Positions 7,838-16,382 of a stretch of DNA of 64,000 nucleotides are shown in pieces. This DNA is from Ornithinibacillus xuwenensis (GTDB lineage Bacteria > Bacillota > Bacilli > Bacillales > Amphibacillaceae). Position numbers and translations under genes: made by a program. The notes under the pieces were generated by a model. It made no database searches and was not told the DNA's origin. It saw nothing but the letters and a program-made list of their open reading frames with translations. Location: contig NZ_JBDIML010000004.1 in the NCBI RefSeq assembly GCF_039614845.1, forward strand, positions 210,467 through 274,466. Reading direction: 5' to 3'. Position 1 is the stretch's first letter, and each line of letters begins with the position of its first letter.

Positions 7838-8659
7838 ATGAAAAAATATTTAGTAGGACTTATCGCATTACTAGTAATTTCAGTGCTTGCTGCATGTGGT
7901 TCTGAGGAAGAGGTAAATGGTGAGAAAAAGGTGATAGAATTCGGGGCGACTACAGGTCCATATAGTGATATGGTAACAAAAGCAATTGCGCCATTATTAG
8001 AAGAAAAAGGCTATGAGGTAAACAATACAGAGTTTAGTGACTATGTTCAACCGAATAATGCTTTAGCAAATGGTGATTTAGATGCAAACCTATTCCAGCA
8101 TAAAATCTATTTAGAAGCATTTGCGGAGGAAAATGACCTTGATTTAACAGAGGTTATAAGTGTACCAACTGCTCCAATGGGGCTTTATTCCAATACATTC
8201 GATAGTATTGATGAAATTGAAGATGGGAGTACAGTTGTCATTGCAAATGACCCAACAAACCTAGCTAGAACCCTGATTATGCTACAAGACGAAGGGTTAA
8301 TCACGATAAGTGAGGACGTTGATCCATTACGTGCATCTGTTAAGGATATCGCAAGTAATCCAAAGAATCTTGATTTTGTAGAAATAGAAGCGGGACAATT
8401 ACCTCGCGCTGTGGAGAGTGAGGATTTAGCGGCTGTACCAGGTAACTTTGCTTTGGCAGCAGGAATGGACTTATTAGATGCACTTGCTCTAGAAAATATG
8501 CCAGATGATTATCGTAACCGCGTTGTAGTGAATACCGAAGACTTAGATTCTCAATTCGTAAAAGACATTAAAGAAGTAATTGAATCCGAAGAATTTGAAG
8601 CCATTATTGATGAACAGTTCCAAGGCTTTGGGAAGCCAGAATGGATGCTAAACAAATAA
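7838..8659 (+). CDS. metQ: Methionine-binding lipoprotein MetQ
   Basis: 273-aa NlpA-family binding protein. Type II signal peptide with lipobox LAAC (Cys20) tethers it to the outer face of the membrane. The mature part has the family features EFGATTGPYSDM, ANLFQHKIYLEAF and PNDPTN-like segment (here ANDPTNLARTL). It is the last gene of the S-box operon and is followed by a strong terminator. Confidence 0.96.
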   Translation: MKKYLVGLIALLVISVLAACGSEEEVNGEKKVIEFGATTGPYSDMVTKAIAPLLEEKGYEVNNTEFSDYVQPNNALANGDLDANLFQHKIYLEAFAEENDLDLTEVISVPTAPMGLYSNTFDSIDEIEDGSTVVIANDPTNLARTLIMLQDEGLITISEDVDPLRASVKDIASNPKNLDFVEIEAGQLPRAVESEDLAAVPGNFALAAGMDLLDALALENMPDDYRNRVVVNTEDLDSQFVKDIKEVIESEEFEAIIDEQFQGFGKPEWMLNK

Positions 8660-8684
8660 TGTGAGAATGAGTACCTTGTAACGG

Positions 8685-8735
8685 AACGCAAAACATTAGA
8701 TATACATGCTAATGTTTTGCGTTCATGCCTTTTTG
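8685..8735 (+). terminator. Terminator of metNPQ
   Basis: Fourteen-base stem AACGCAAAACATTA/TAATGTTTTGCGTT followed by TGCCTTTTT. Confidence 0.9.
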
Positions 8736-8807
8736 GTAATCGTTTTATTTTTATACTTTACGAATATGTTGCATACTACTAGTAAGTAGAGACACTGAGG
8801 TGAGAAT

Positions 8808-9803
8808 ATGGTACAGGGTACAGTAAATTGGAATACACAGCTAGATAAAGAATGGCTCCAGGAGTATGTTGATGATTGGGTTTCCTTTTATCGCAAGCAT
8901 ACAAAGGAAGGAAAGCTCGCATCATATATTCCGATATTAGGAAAAGCAAATCCGCACCATCTCGGAATGGCAATTCACGGAAAGAATGGGATGATTATTC
9001 GTTCAGGGGATGTTGATACACCCTTTACCATTCAAAGCATTTCGAAAGTAATTAGCTTTATCGTAGCATGCATGGAAAGAGGAGTTGGTTACGTGCTTGA
9101 CCGAGTCGACGTCGAACCAACTGGTGAGGCCTTTAATTCGATTATGCATTTGGAAATGAAAAGCTTAAATAAGCCATTTAATCCATTTGTTAATGCTGGA
9201 GCATTAACAATTACTTCGATGCTAGAGGGTGATACCGCTACACAAAAGCTCGAGCCCATTTACATGCTTTTTGAAAAAATGCTTGGTTACCGTCCAAGTC
9301 TGAATCAGGAGGTATATCAATCTGAATACGAATCCTCTGCTAGAAACCGTGCAATCGGTTATTATTTGATTGAAACAGGATTTTTGGAGGAAGACCTCGA
9401 AATAACATTAGAGACCTATTTCAAGCAATGCTCGATTGAAGTAACGGTGGATGATTTAGCGAAAATCGGATTGCTGTTAGCCTGTGATGGAGAGGATCCG
9501 AATACCGGAGAGGAGATTATTCCACGACAAATAGCTCGTATCACAAAAGCGTTAATGCTAACATGTGGGATGTATGATGCATCCGGGAAATTCGCTACCT
9601 ATGTCGGGATTCCAGCGAAAAGTGGTGTTTCAGGTGGTATTGTTGCCGTGGCTCCACCTAGAGTACGGAATCAGCAATTTCCATTTATAGAGGGATGTGG
9701 AATCGGGGTATTTGGCCCTGCACTGGAAGACCGTGGAAATAGCATAGCCGGAATTCGGCTATTAAAGCATATTGCGTCACAATGGGATCTAAGTATTTTT
9801 TAA
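8808..9803 (+). CDS. glsA: Glutaminase A
   Basis: 331-aa serine-dependent beta-lactamase-fold glutaminase that hydrolyses L-glutamine to glutamate and ammonia. The catalytic Ser-x-x-Lys is in FTIQSISKVISF; further family blocks are NPFVNAGALT, SARNRAIGYYL, CGMYDASGKFA and GIPAKSGVSGG. It is slightly longer than the ~310-residue family norm. Start fixed by GAGGTGAG before the ATG. The next gene begins 12 nt later and probably shares the transcript. Confidence 0.95.
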   Translation: MVQGTVNWNTQLDKEWLQEYVDDWVSFYRKHTKEGKLASYIPILGKANPHHLGMAIHGKNGMIIRSGDVDTPFTIQSISKVISFIVACMERGVGYVLDRVDVEPTGEAFNSIMHLEMKSLNKPFNPFVNAGALTITSMLEGDTATQKLEPIYMLFEKMLGYRPSLNQEVYQSEYESSARNRAIGYYLIETGFLEEDLEITLETYFKQCSIEVTVDDLAKIGLLLACDGEDPNTGEEIIPRQIARITKALMLTCGMYDASGKFATYVGIPAKSGVSGGIVAVAPPRVRNQQFPFIEGCGIGVFGPALEDRGNSIAGIRLLKHIASQWDLSIF

Positions 9804-9815
9804 TGGGAGGATATT

Positions 9816-10484
9816 ATGTGTGGAAGATATACCTTATTAGCAGATGAGTTAGATATACTTGAGGAATTTGATGTGGAGCGTCAGATTACTGATTATCATC
9901 CAAGCTATAATATTGCACCAGGACAAAATGTACTTGCGATTATCCATGATGGAAAAGAAAAGCGAGCGGGATATCTTCGTTGGGGATTAGTTCCTTCATG
10001 GGCAAATGATGAAAAAATAGGCTATAAAATGATAAATGCTCGAAGTGAATCGGCACATGAAAAGCCTAGCTTCAAAGGATTAATGTCAAGAAAGCGATGC
10101 CTTATCGTAGCAGATAGCTTCTATGAATGGCAGCGAATCAATGACCAAAAAATACCGAAACGAATCCATTTAAAGGATCGCAAGCTATTCGCTTTTGCGG
10201 GGCTATGGGATAAATGGCAGCATACCTATAAAGCGTTATTTACCTGCACCATTCTTACAAAAGAAGCAAATCCTTTTATGCAAGAAATCCATCATCGTAT
10301 GCCGATTATCCTTCCAAAGGATAAAGAGGATGACTGGATTGCTCCTTCTCGAATGGAGCCGCAGGAAGCACAAGCGTTCTTAGAACAGATAGACCCAGAT
10401 GATCTAACTGCCTATTCTGTATCAAGCTATGTGAATGCAGCAAAAAATAATGATGAAGCGTGTATTGCACCATTCGCAGATTAA
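9816..10484 (+). CDS. SRAP/HMCES-family abasic-site DNA-crosslinking protein
   Basis: 222 aa. Cys2 exposed after Met removal (MCGRYTL) is the residue that bonds to abasic sites in single-stranded DNA. Conserved RWGLVPSWA, NARSES and SFYEWQ blocks and the catalytic His in HHRMPIIL are present. YedK in E. coli and YoaM/YoqW in B. subtilis are relatives. It likely protects abasic sites during replication and has no clear link to glsA beyond proximity. Confidence 0.93.
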   Translation: MCGRYTLLADELDILEEFDVERQITDYHPSYNIAPGQNVLAIIHDGKEKRAGYLRWGLVPSWANDEKIGYKMINARSESAHEKPSFKGLMSRKRCLIVADSFYEWQRINDQKIPKRIHLKDRKLFAFAGLWDKWQHTYKALFTCTILTKEANPFMQEIHHRMPIILPKDKEDDWIAPSRMEPQEAQAFLEQIDPDDLTAYSVSSYVNAAKNNDEACIAPFAD

Positions 10485-10493
10485 TAGACGTAA

Positions 10494-10530
10494 AAAATCC
10501 TATCCCAATAATTCTGGAATAGGATTTTAT
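10494..10530. terminator. Terminator between convergent genes
   Basis: AATCCTATcCC/GGaATAGGATT stem with A-run and T-run on either side. It can serve both the SRAP gene and the minus-strand symporter gene. Confidence 0.8.
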
Positions 10531-10535
10531 TCTCG

Positions 10536-12008
10536 TTATACTTGTTTTTCCTTTCGAGCATTTTTCACGAGGTTTAAAAACTCATTTGCTTTTTGCTCAG
10601 GAGCCTTGGTAAGAAGGCTAACACCGACAAATAGTAGGCTAGATACGAGAATACCCCATATGCCGGAACCCAAGCTAAATGGCTTCATACCTGTTAACTC
10701 GAGTGTTAGTACGAGTAATGCACTGATAACGACACTGACAATGACGCCAGCAGCTGTACCTCGCTTCCAGAAGAATGTTCCGAAAAATGCTGGAACGACT
10801 ACAATTAACCCAGAGGAAGCTGCTACTGATAGTACGGCAATTAAATCTAGTTCTAGCTCAGCAAAAGCATAAGCTAAAATAGCAATTATCGGGATAACGA
10901 TTTTTCCGACTTTAAGCTGCTTAGCATCGTCTGGTCGACTACTTGTGTTTCCATAAACATCACGAGCAAACATGGATGATAGTGTGAGCATGATGGAATC
11001 AATGGTAGAAACTGCTGCAGCAAGAATTCCAACCATCACAATGACCCCAAGAACTGGAGGAACTATATCCGATGATAGCAAGCTTGGTGTTGCTAGATCT
11101 GCCTTTTCTAAATCGGGGAACATTTGCAAAGCTGAGAATCCCCATAATACGGAAACGAACGTATAAATCAGACCGAAAACAAGAAAACCAATGAGCATTT
11201 GTCTTAATCCTTTTAGAGAAGAAGGCATAAACATGCGTTGGCTTACTTGTGGGTTGGAAATACTAAAGAAGAACCAAGGTATCGTTAAGCTCAAAAATGT
11301 AAAGAAATTAAAGAAGTCATTTCCTGGTACCGATAATGATTCTGGATTTGTCGACTGTAAATTATCAAAGAACTGACCAAATCCACCAAGCGAATTAATT
11401 AGAATGATAACAACTATTGTTGATGTAATAATCATGAAAATGGCTTGTAGTGAGTCTGTCCATACAACCGAACGAATACCAGCTGAAAAAGAGAAAAATA
11501 GCGCTAAGGCGGTGGCGATAATAACCCCAGCGGTGAACGGTATAGCATTATCTGTAATTCCCGAGAGTAAATAGCCTACACCAGCTAATTGTACAGCACT
11601 ATACGGAATTAAGAATAAACAGCTTACGAGTGCAATAACTGCTGCTACTGCTTTACTTTGATAACGGTCTCCAACCATTTCAGATGGTGTCACATACCCA
11701 TTCTTTTTCCCAGCTAGCCAAAATCTAGGTCCAAATAATACAATTAAGGATACCCCTGTAAAGTAGACTATTTCAAACCCTAATGCTCCAACACCACCTC
11801 GATAGGTGAGTCCGGCTAGCCCTACCATCATAAATGCACTATAAGTCGTTGCACTATAGCTTAGTGCGGATAATATGCCATTCATTTTGCGATTTCCAAT
11901 AAAATAACCTGACATCCCAGGTAAATTCCCTTTTCGAGAGAACAATGCGATAATAGATGCGATTATGGTATAAATAATAATTCCCCAAATTACTAGACTA
12001 GTATTCAT
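10536..12008 (-). CDS. Sodium:solute symporter (SSS family), candidate NAD-precursor transporter
   Basis: 490 aa with about 13 hydrophobic helices. The SSS core is visible as MNGILSALSYSATTYSAFM, GIRSVVWTDSLQA and NPQVSQRMFM. SSS proteins couple Na+ to uptake of proline, pantothenate, sialic acid and other solutes. It follows a 62-aa membrane protein by 1 nt, with its ribosome site inside that gene, so they are probably partners (compare the small membrane proteins paired with some SSS carriers). The promoter region is shared with niaR and holds a NiaR-like palindrome. I therefore infer nicotinate or another niacin-related substrate; this is not demonstrated. Confidence 0.85.
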   Translation of the reverse strand: MNTSLVIWGIIIYTIIASIIALFSRKGNLPGMSGYFIGNRKMNGILSALSYSATTYSAFMMVGLAGLTYRGGVGALGFEIVYFTGVSLIVLFGPRFWLAGKKNGYVTPSEMVGDRYQSKAVAAVIALVSCLFLIPYSAVQLAGVGYLLSGITDNAIPFTAGVIIATALALFFSFSAGIRSVVWTDSLQAIFMIITSTIVVIILINSLGGFGQFFDNLQSTNPESLSVPGNDFFNFFTFLSLTIPWFFFSISNPQVSQRMFMPSSLKGLRQMLIGFLVFGLIYTFVSVLWGFSALQMFPDLEKADLATPSLLSSDIVPPVLGVIVMVGILAAAVSTIDSIMLTLSSMFARDVYGNTSSRPDDAKQLKVGKIVIPIIAILAYAFAELELDLIAVLSVAASSGLIVVVPAFFGTFFWKRGTAAGVIVSVVISALLVLTLELTGMKPFSLGSGIWGILVSSLLFVGVSLLTKAPEQKANEFLNLVKNARKEKQV

Positions 12009-12009
12009 G

Positions 12010-12198
12010 TTATTCCCTCCAATCCCTGGTGATCATAATATTTGCAAGAATAATAACTACGCCTGTAATTCCCCAGTACAGAAAACTACCATTCCATGCT
12101 TGAATCGTTGATAACACGGAGAATGGGATAATATAAGCAAGTAAAATAGCTAAAACAATGATAAATCCCCAAAAACGATTTGATTTCTTGTTTTCCAT
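12010..12198 (-). CDS. Small two-helix membrane protein, partner of the symporter
   Basis: 62 aa with two hydrophobic segments at about residues 10-29 and 38-56 and a charged tail (TRDWRE). AAAGGGAG precedes the ATG at 12198; a longer in-frame extension would run through the operator and niaR leader and is not credible. The fixed 1-nt spacing to the symporter gene suggests a small accessory subunit, like DUF997/DUF3311 proteins next to other SSS carriers; I cannot assign the family firmly. Confidence 0.75.
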   Translation of the reverse strand: MENKKSNRFWGFIIVLAILLAYIIPFSVLSTIQAWNGSFLYWGITGVVIILANIMITRDWRE

Positions 12199-12267
12199 TA
12201 GTTTAACTCCCTTTAACGTGATAGTTGCTAAGTTAATAGTTTTACCCATTGAGTAAATCAAAAACTT

Positions 12268-12289
12268 TACAGGTGTCTTTACACCTATA
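12268..12289. promoter_or_regulatory. NiaR-like operator palindrome
   Basis: AGGTGT-CTTT-ACACCT at 12271-12286 is a perfect inverted repeat, extended by TA at both ends to about 22 bp. A second related half-palindrome ACACAAGTGT lies at 12293-12302. It sits between the symporter operon and niaR. NiaR (YrxA) represses niacin genes with nicotinate as corepressor; the size and position fit, but the match to the published box is from memory. Confidence 0.65.
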
Positions 12290-12437
12290 TTTACACAAGT
12301 GTTGGTAAAAATCAATCCTTTATTTTTCAGTATTGATATAATGCGTATAGATTCGAAGTTCTGTATAATAAAATTCAGTAAGAAAGGTGTATCGCTAGTA
12401 TGGCATGTTTTACAAAACTTATACGGGGGGCATGGAA

Positions 12438-12980
12438 ATGAAAGGGGAATCGAATAAAATACTTGGAGAAAAAAGAAGGAAGCTAATTTTATCCTGGTTA
12501 CAGGAGCAACAGGACCCAATCACCGGTAAGGAATTATCTGAGCGAACGAATGTAAGTCGCCAGGTTATTGTACAAGATATATCGTTGTTGAAAGCGACCG
12601 GAGAGCCGATTATTGCGACTGCACGTGGTTATGTTTATTTTCAAGACAATGGTGCCAACCAAGCTGTCACCCGTGTCATTGTTGTATCCCATACAACGGA
12701 ACAAACAGCCGATGAGCTATATAAATTAGTCGATCATGGTGTAGTGGTTCGTAATGTGATGGTGGAGCATCCGATATACGGTGATTTAAGTGGGTCCCTA
12801 ATGCTGAAAAATAGAAGAGATGTAGATGCCTTTATAGAAGAATTGAAGAAGACTGGAGCAAGTCTTCTGTCTAACTTAACAGAAGGGGTTCATTTACATA
12901 CCATTGAAGCGGAAAATGAACAGCAATTAGATGAAGCTTGTGAAGCATTACGAGCAGCGGGATATTTATTAGAAAATTAA
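12438..12980 (+). CDS. niaR: Nicotinate-responsive transcriptional repressor NiaR
   Basis: 180 aa. An N-terminal HTH_11 domain (KRRKLILSWLQEQ, ELSERTNVSRQVIVQDISLL) is followed by a 3H ligand-binding domain. The three conserved His positions that name the domain appear in VVSHTTEQ, VEHPIYGDL and GVHLHTIE. NiaR blocks NAD synthesis and niacin uptake genes when nicotinate is present. The ATG at 12438 was chosen because GGGGGG lies 7 nt upstream; ATG 12432 is too near it. The symporter operon is divergent, with a palindrome between them. Confidence 0.92.
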   Translation: MKGESNKILGEKRRKLILSWLQEQQDPITGKELSERTNVSRQVIVQDISLLKATGEPIIATARGYVYFQDNGANQAVTRVIVVSHTTEQTADELYKLVDHGVVVRNVMVEHPIYGDLSGSLMLKNRRDVDAFIEELKKTGASLLSNLTEGVHLHTIEAENEQQLDEACEALRAAGYLLEN

Positions 12981-12990
12981 ACGCAAAGTA

Positions 12991-13026
12991 AAAAGACCGG
13001 TTATGGATAACCGATCTTTTTTTGAT
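12991..13026. terminator. Terminator between convergent niaR and AGCS genes
   Basis: AAAAGA-CGGTTAT/ATAACCG-TCTTTT stem with a GG loop and T-run; symmetric enough to work on both strands. Confidence 0.85.
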
Positions 13027-13032
13027 TTTTAA

Positions 13033-14388
13033 TTAGGAAGGATTTCCGAGCTTGCGTTGCTCTTTTTCTTCCTTGGCTACTTGGAGGAATTTTTTGGTTT
13101 CATATACAACTACACCAGATAAACCAAGTAATCCAATTAAGTTCGGTACGGCCATCAGGGCATTCATAATATCAGAGATTCCCCATACTAAATCTAACGT
13201 TTCGACTGCACCATACATAACGGCAAGAACAAATACAACGCGATAAATCGGAACAACTCGATCATTAAATAAATACGAAAAGCATTTTTCACCGTAGTAT
13301 GACCAACCAACAATTGTAGAAAAAGCGAATAAAACAATACCGATTGTTACAATGTAACTACCTGTATCTCCTAAAAATGCTGCAAAGGATGCGGATGTTA
13401 ATGGTGCACCATCTAATCCACTACCTGCCAGATCAGCCATTACAATAGTAATCCCTGTAATGGAACAAACAATAATAGTATCAATAAAGACTTGCGTCAT
13501 CGAAACAAGCGCTTGTCTTCCTGGATAGTCTGTTTTTGCTGCTGCAGCGGCAATAGGTGCAGAGCCTAATCCAGCTTCGTTAGAGAATACACCACGTGCC
13601 ACCCCATAACGAATGACGGTTCCTAATAATCCCCCACCTACAGCGCTTGCTGTAAAGGCGTCTGTAAAGATTACGTTAATGGCAGCAGGAACAATGTCTA
13701 TATTCATCACAATAATGATAAGACCACCAATAACATAGAATAAAGCCATAATTGGAACAAAGAAAGCGGTGACCTTACCAATACTCTTAATTCCACCTAA
13801 AATGACTACTCCGGCTAAAACGGTTAAGATAATTCCAGTAGCCCATGTTGGGATGTTAAACGTGCTTTCTAACGCATCTGATACGGAGTTTGATTGAACC
13901 ATATTTCCAATTCCAAATGCTGCACATGCACCGAAAATAGCAAATAGGATTCCAAGCCATTTCGCATTTAATCCCTTCTCTAAGTAATACATTGGCCCGC
14001 CTGACATTTCACCTTTACTATTTTGCGACCGATACTTTACTGCTAGAATTGCTTCGGCATATTTCGTTGCCATTCCGAATAATGCGGTAATCCACATCCA
14101 GAAAACAGCTCCAGGTCCCCCCATGACGACAGCTGTTGCAACTCCAACAATATTACCTGTACCAATAGTTGCGGCCATCGCTGTTGTCAGCGCCTGATAA
14201 TGGCTAATATCCCCTTTGGATTTCTCATCTTTTCTAGTAGGACTAAAGGCAAGTCTGAGTGCATATGGCAGCGCTCGAAACTGTAAAAAGCCTAGTCGCA
14301 ATGTTAAATAGATACCAGTACCGACAATTAGAATAAGGGTAGGTGGACCCCAGACAAAGCTACTAATGTCTTTAATTAACTGCTCCAT
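13033..14388 (-). CDS. Sodium:alanine/glycine symporter (AGCS family)
   Basis: 451 aa, about 11 hydrophobic helices. Family blocks: ALTTAMAATIGTGNIVGVA near residue 70, GAVFWMWITALFGMATKYAE, GGPMYYLEKG and RGVFSNEAGLGSAPIAAAAA. AGCS carriers import alanine, glycine or related amino acids with Na+ or H+. The start at 14388 follows GAGGGAG; an in-frame ATG seven codons upstream lacks this spacing. It is transcribed alone and converges with niaR. Confidence 0.93.
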   Translation of the reverse strand: MEQLIKDISSFVWGPPTLILIVGTGIYLTLRLGFLQFRALPYALRLAFSPTRKDEKSKGDISHYQALTTAMAATIGTGNIVGVATAVVMGGPGAVFWMWITALFGMATKYAEAILAVKYRSQNSKGEMSGGPMYYLEKGLNAKWLGILFAIFGACAAFGIGNMVQSNSVSDALESTFNIPTWATGIILTVLAGVVILGGIKSIGKVTAFFVPIMALFYVIGGLIIIVMNIDIVPAAINVIFTDAFTASAVGGGLLGTVIRYGVARGVFSNEAGLGSAPIAAAAAKTDYPGRQALVSMTQVFIDTIIVCSITGITIVMADLAGSGLDGAPLTSASFAAFLGDTGSYIVTIGIVLFAFSTIVGWSYYGEKCFSYLFNDRVVPIYRVVFVLAVMYGAVETLDLVWGISDIMNALMAVPNLIGLLGLSGVVVYETKKFLQVAKEEKEQRKLGNPS

Positions 14389-14548
14389 TATTTCTCCCTC
14401 CTCTTTCACTTGAATTATCCTTATAATATTTTAAATATTATATAAAAATAACATGTTTGACACAGAATGACAATTATAGATTTTTCACTCATTTTACTTA
14501 ATTAGAAGAGTAGGTTTGATTATAATAGGGTAGAAAGGTGGTAACGAA

Positions 14549-15019
14549 ATGATACGGGTACTATTTGTTTGTTTAGGGAACATTTGTCGCTCGCCAATGG
14601 CAGAGGCTATTTTCCGAGATCTAATCCAGAAAGCGGATTTAGGGGAGAAGATAGAAGTAGATTCAGGTGGGACAGGAAGCTGGCATACTGGTGAAGCTCC
14701 ACATAGTGGAACAAGAGATATACTAGATAAGCAAAAAATCTCCTATGAAGGGATGAGAGCTAGACAGGTTTCCAAAAAAGATTGGGATGATTTTAATTAT
14801 ATTATTGCGATGGATGACCAAAATATAAAAGACCTACATCACATTGAATCTTCAAATGCGAATAATGTCGTAGCAAAACTAATGGATTTTGTTGACAACC
14901 CAAAGGAGACCAATGTACCAGATCCCTATTTTACGGGGGATTTTGATTACACATATGAATTAGTATCCCAAGGATGTTCCAATTTACTTTCGTATATAAG
15001 GGACAAACATAACATATAA
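14549..15019 (+). CDS. yfkJ: Low-molecular-weight protein-tyrosine phosphatase YfkJ
   Basis: 156 aa. The P-loop CLGNICRS (Cys8, Arg14) is followed by PMAEAIF, and the general-acid Asp is in VPDPYFTG. These enzymes hydrolyse phosphotyrosine through a phosphocysteine; B. subtilis YfkJ affects stress resistance. GAAAGGTGG precedes the ATG. yfkJ, yfkI and yfkH are spaced 18-24 nt apart as in B. subtilis, implying one operon. Confidence 0.94.
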   Translation: MIRVLFVCLGNICRSPMAEAIFRDLIQKADLGEKIEVDSGGTGSWHTGEAPHSGTRDILDKQKISYEGMRARQVSKKDWDDFNYIIAMDDQNIKDLHHIESSNANNVVAKLMDFVDNPKETNVPDPYFTGDFDYTYELVSQGCSNLLSYIRDKHNI

Positions 15020-15037
15020 CAAAAGGAGAGGTATGTA

Positions 15038-15331
15038 ATGGGTAAGAGAAGATTACTTACAGGTCTAGCAATTGGAGCTGCAATAGGTGGAATTACTGCT
15101 TTATTTGATCGCGATACAAGAAGCTATACCAAGCAAAAGCTTTCAACCGTAAAGGACAAATCGTCACACTATATGAAGCATCCAACGGAAACCATCCATT
15201 CAGCAAGAGTAGCAGTGGAAGAATTTAGCGAGAGCTTTGTTTATCAAGCACAAAATGCGGTTAATGCATTAGAACAGGTCGAAAATACCTTGGAGAAGGT
15301 TAGCTCAAAAACGAAACGAATTGATGGCTAA
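15038..15331 (+). CDS. yfkI: Small YtxH-like protein YfkI
   Basis: 97 aa. A glycine-rich hydrophobic N-terminus (RLLTGLAIGAAIGGITALF) resembles the YtxH membrane-anchor pattern, followed by a charged helical tail likely to form a coiled coil. AAAGGAGAGG precedes the ATG. The name rests mainly on its place between yfkJ and yfkH; no function is known to me. Confidence 0.8.
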   Translation: MGKRRLLTGLAIGAAIGGITALFDRDTRSYTKQKLSTVKDKSSHYMKHPTETIHSARVAVEEFSESFVYQAQNAVNALEQVENTLEKVSSKTKRIDG

Positions 15332-15355
15332 TAGCCTTAATTAGGAGGTTGAAGC

Positions 15356-16171
15356 TTGGAGCAAATCATAACCTTTATAAAGAAGCTAATTGGTCGAGTA
15401 TTTGAGGAAGAAGCATTTGGTGTTTCGGCACAATTAGCTTACTTTTTTCTATTATCTCTTTTTCCGTTGTTGATCGTGGTATTTACGTTAATTGGCTATC
15501 TACCCATCGATGCACATGTGTTTATGCAAATGCTATCGAGGGTGGCACCAGCAGATACCATGAATTTAATTGAGGAAAATGTCCATAAGTTAGTAAATCA
15601 ACAAAATGGTCAGTTATTGTCAATTGGTATTATCGGTACCTTGTGGGCGGCTTCAAATGGTGTAAATGCAATTATGAGAGTCCTAAATAATGCTTATGAG
15701 GTAAAAGAGGATCGCTTCTTTATTGTATCTCGGCTAATTGCCATTGTTCTAACCATTGCAATGGTAGGAGTTATCGTACTTGCGATACTATTACCAATAC
15801 TAGGAAGGATGCTTGGCGTATATTTATTCTCCTTTTTCGGACTATCCGATGATTTTATTAGTATATGGGAAATGCTGCGCTGGGTATTAACCTCAATTGT
15901 ATTCTTTATAGTTTTCCTTTTTCTTTATAAGCTTGCACCGAATATTAGAGTTTATTTTCGGGATGCCTTTTGGGGTTCACTTTTTGCAACTGTCACGTGG
16001 CAATTGGTTTCCTTAGTCTTTTCTTACTACGTCACGAATTTAGGGCATTACTCAACGATGTATGGTAGCTTAGGTGCAGTTATCACGCTAATGATTTGGT
16101 TTTATATCTCCGCCTTTATTGTGATTGTAGGTGGGTTAATCAATGCAATTGTTAGTCAAATGAGAAAGTGA
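15356..16171 (+). CDS. yfkH: YihY/BrkB-family membrane protein YfkH
   Basis: 271 aa with about six hydrophobic helices. Features of the YihY family (once called ribonuclease BN): an N-terminal amphipathic segment, AQLAYFFLLSLFPLLIV, GIIGTLWAASNGVNAIMRVLNNAY and FYISAFIVIVGGLINA. The transport or other role is not established. It starts with TTG, supported by AGGAGGTT 5 nt upstream. It is the last gene of the yfkJIH unit; no clear terminator follows, only a degenerate dispersed repeat. Confidence 0.9.
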   Translation: MEQIITFIKKLIGRVFEEEAFGVSAQLAYFFLLSLFPLLIVVFTLIGYLPIDAHVFMQMLSRVAPADTMNLIEENVHKLVNQQNGQLLSIGIIGTLWAASNGVNAIMRVLNNAYEVKEDRFFIVSRLIAIVLTIAMVGVIVLAILLPILGRMLGVYLFSFFGLSDDFISIWEMLRWVLTSIVFFIVFLFLYKLAPNIRVYFRDAFWGSLFATVTWQLVSLVFSYYVTNLGHYSTMYGSLGAVITLMIWFYISAFIVIVGGLINAIVSQMRK

Positions 16172-16207
16172 GGTAGGGATTTTAGGGTTTTATCATGGAA
16201 AACCTAC

Positions 16208-16374
16208 CAGAAATATACTTCGCTTTCACTTCTAGTACAGGATTGATATTTTTTCGAGAGAACTCTTACAGTATCTATCCTACAGCGGACGGCAGGTGAT
16301 CCTCCTTGTGCTAAGCGTGCCCGGGGTATCACCAATGCCTTCATCCCGCTCAGGTCTAAGTATATTCCTTCACT
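16208..16374 (-). repeat. Degenerate copy of a dispersed intergenic repeat
   Basis: In reverse orientation this stretch matches parts of the element at 53.6 kb. The segment around AAATATACTTCGCTTTCACT (16211-16230) with TAGTACAGG mirrors CCTGTACTGGAAGTGAAAGC at 53.75 kb, and GGGGTATCACCAATGCC (16323-16339) mirrors GGCATCGGTGAGACCCC. The middle part is diverged. It fills the gap between convergent yfkH and zosA. Confidence 0.75.
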
Positions 16375-16382
16375 GTCTCACT

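Noticed and set aside
10435..10872. Plus-strand frame opposite the SSS symporter gene
   Set aside because: It is a shadow of the minus-strand gene; the symporter has full family motifs.
12010..12519. A 169-codon minus-strand frame including the small symporter partner
   Set aside because: The extra N-terminal part runs through the NiaR-like operator and into niaR, has no family resemblance, and a proper ribosome site exists only for the 62-codon version.
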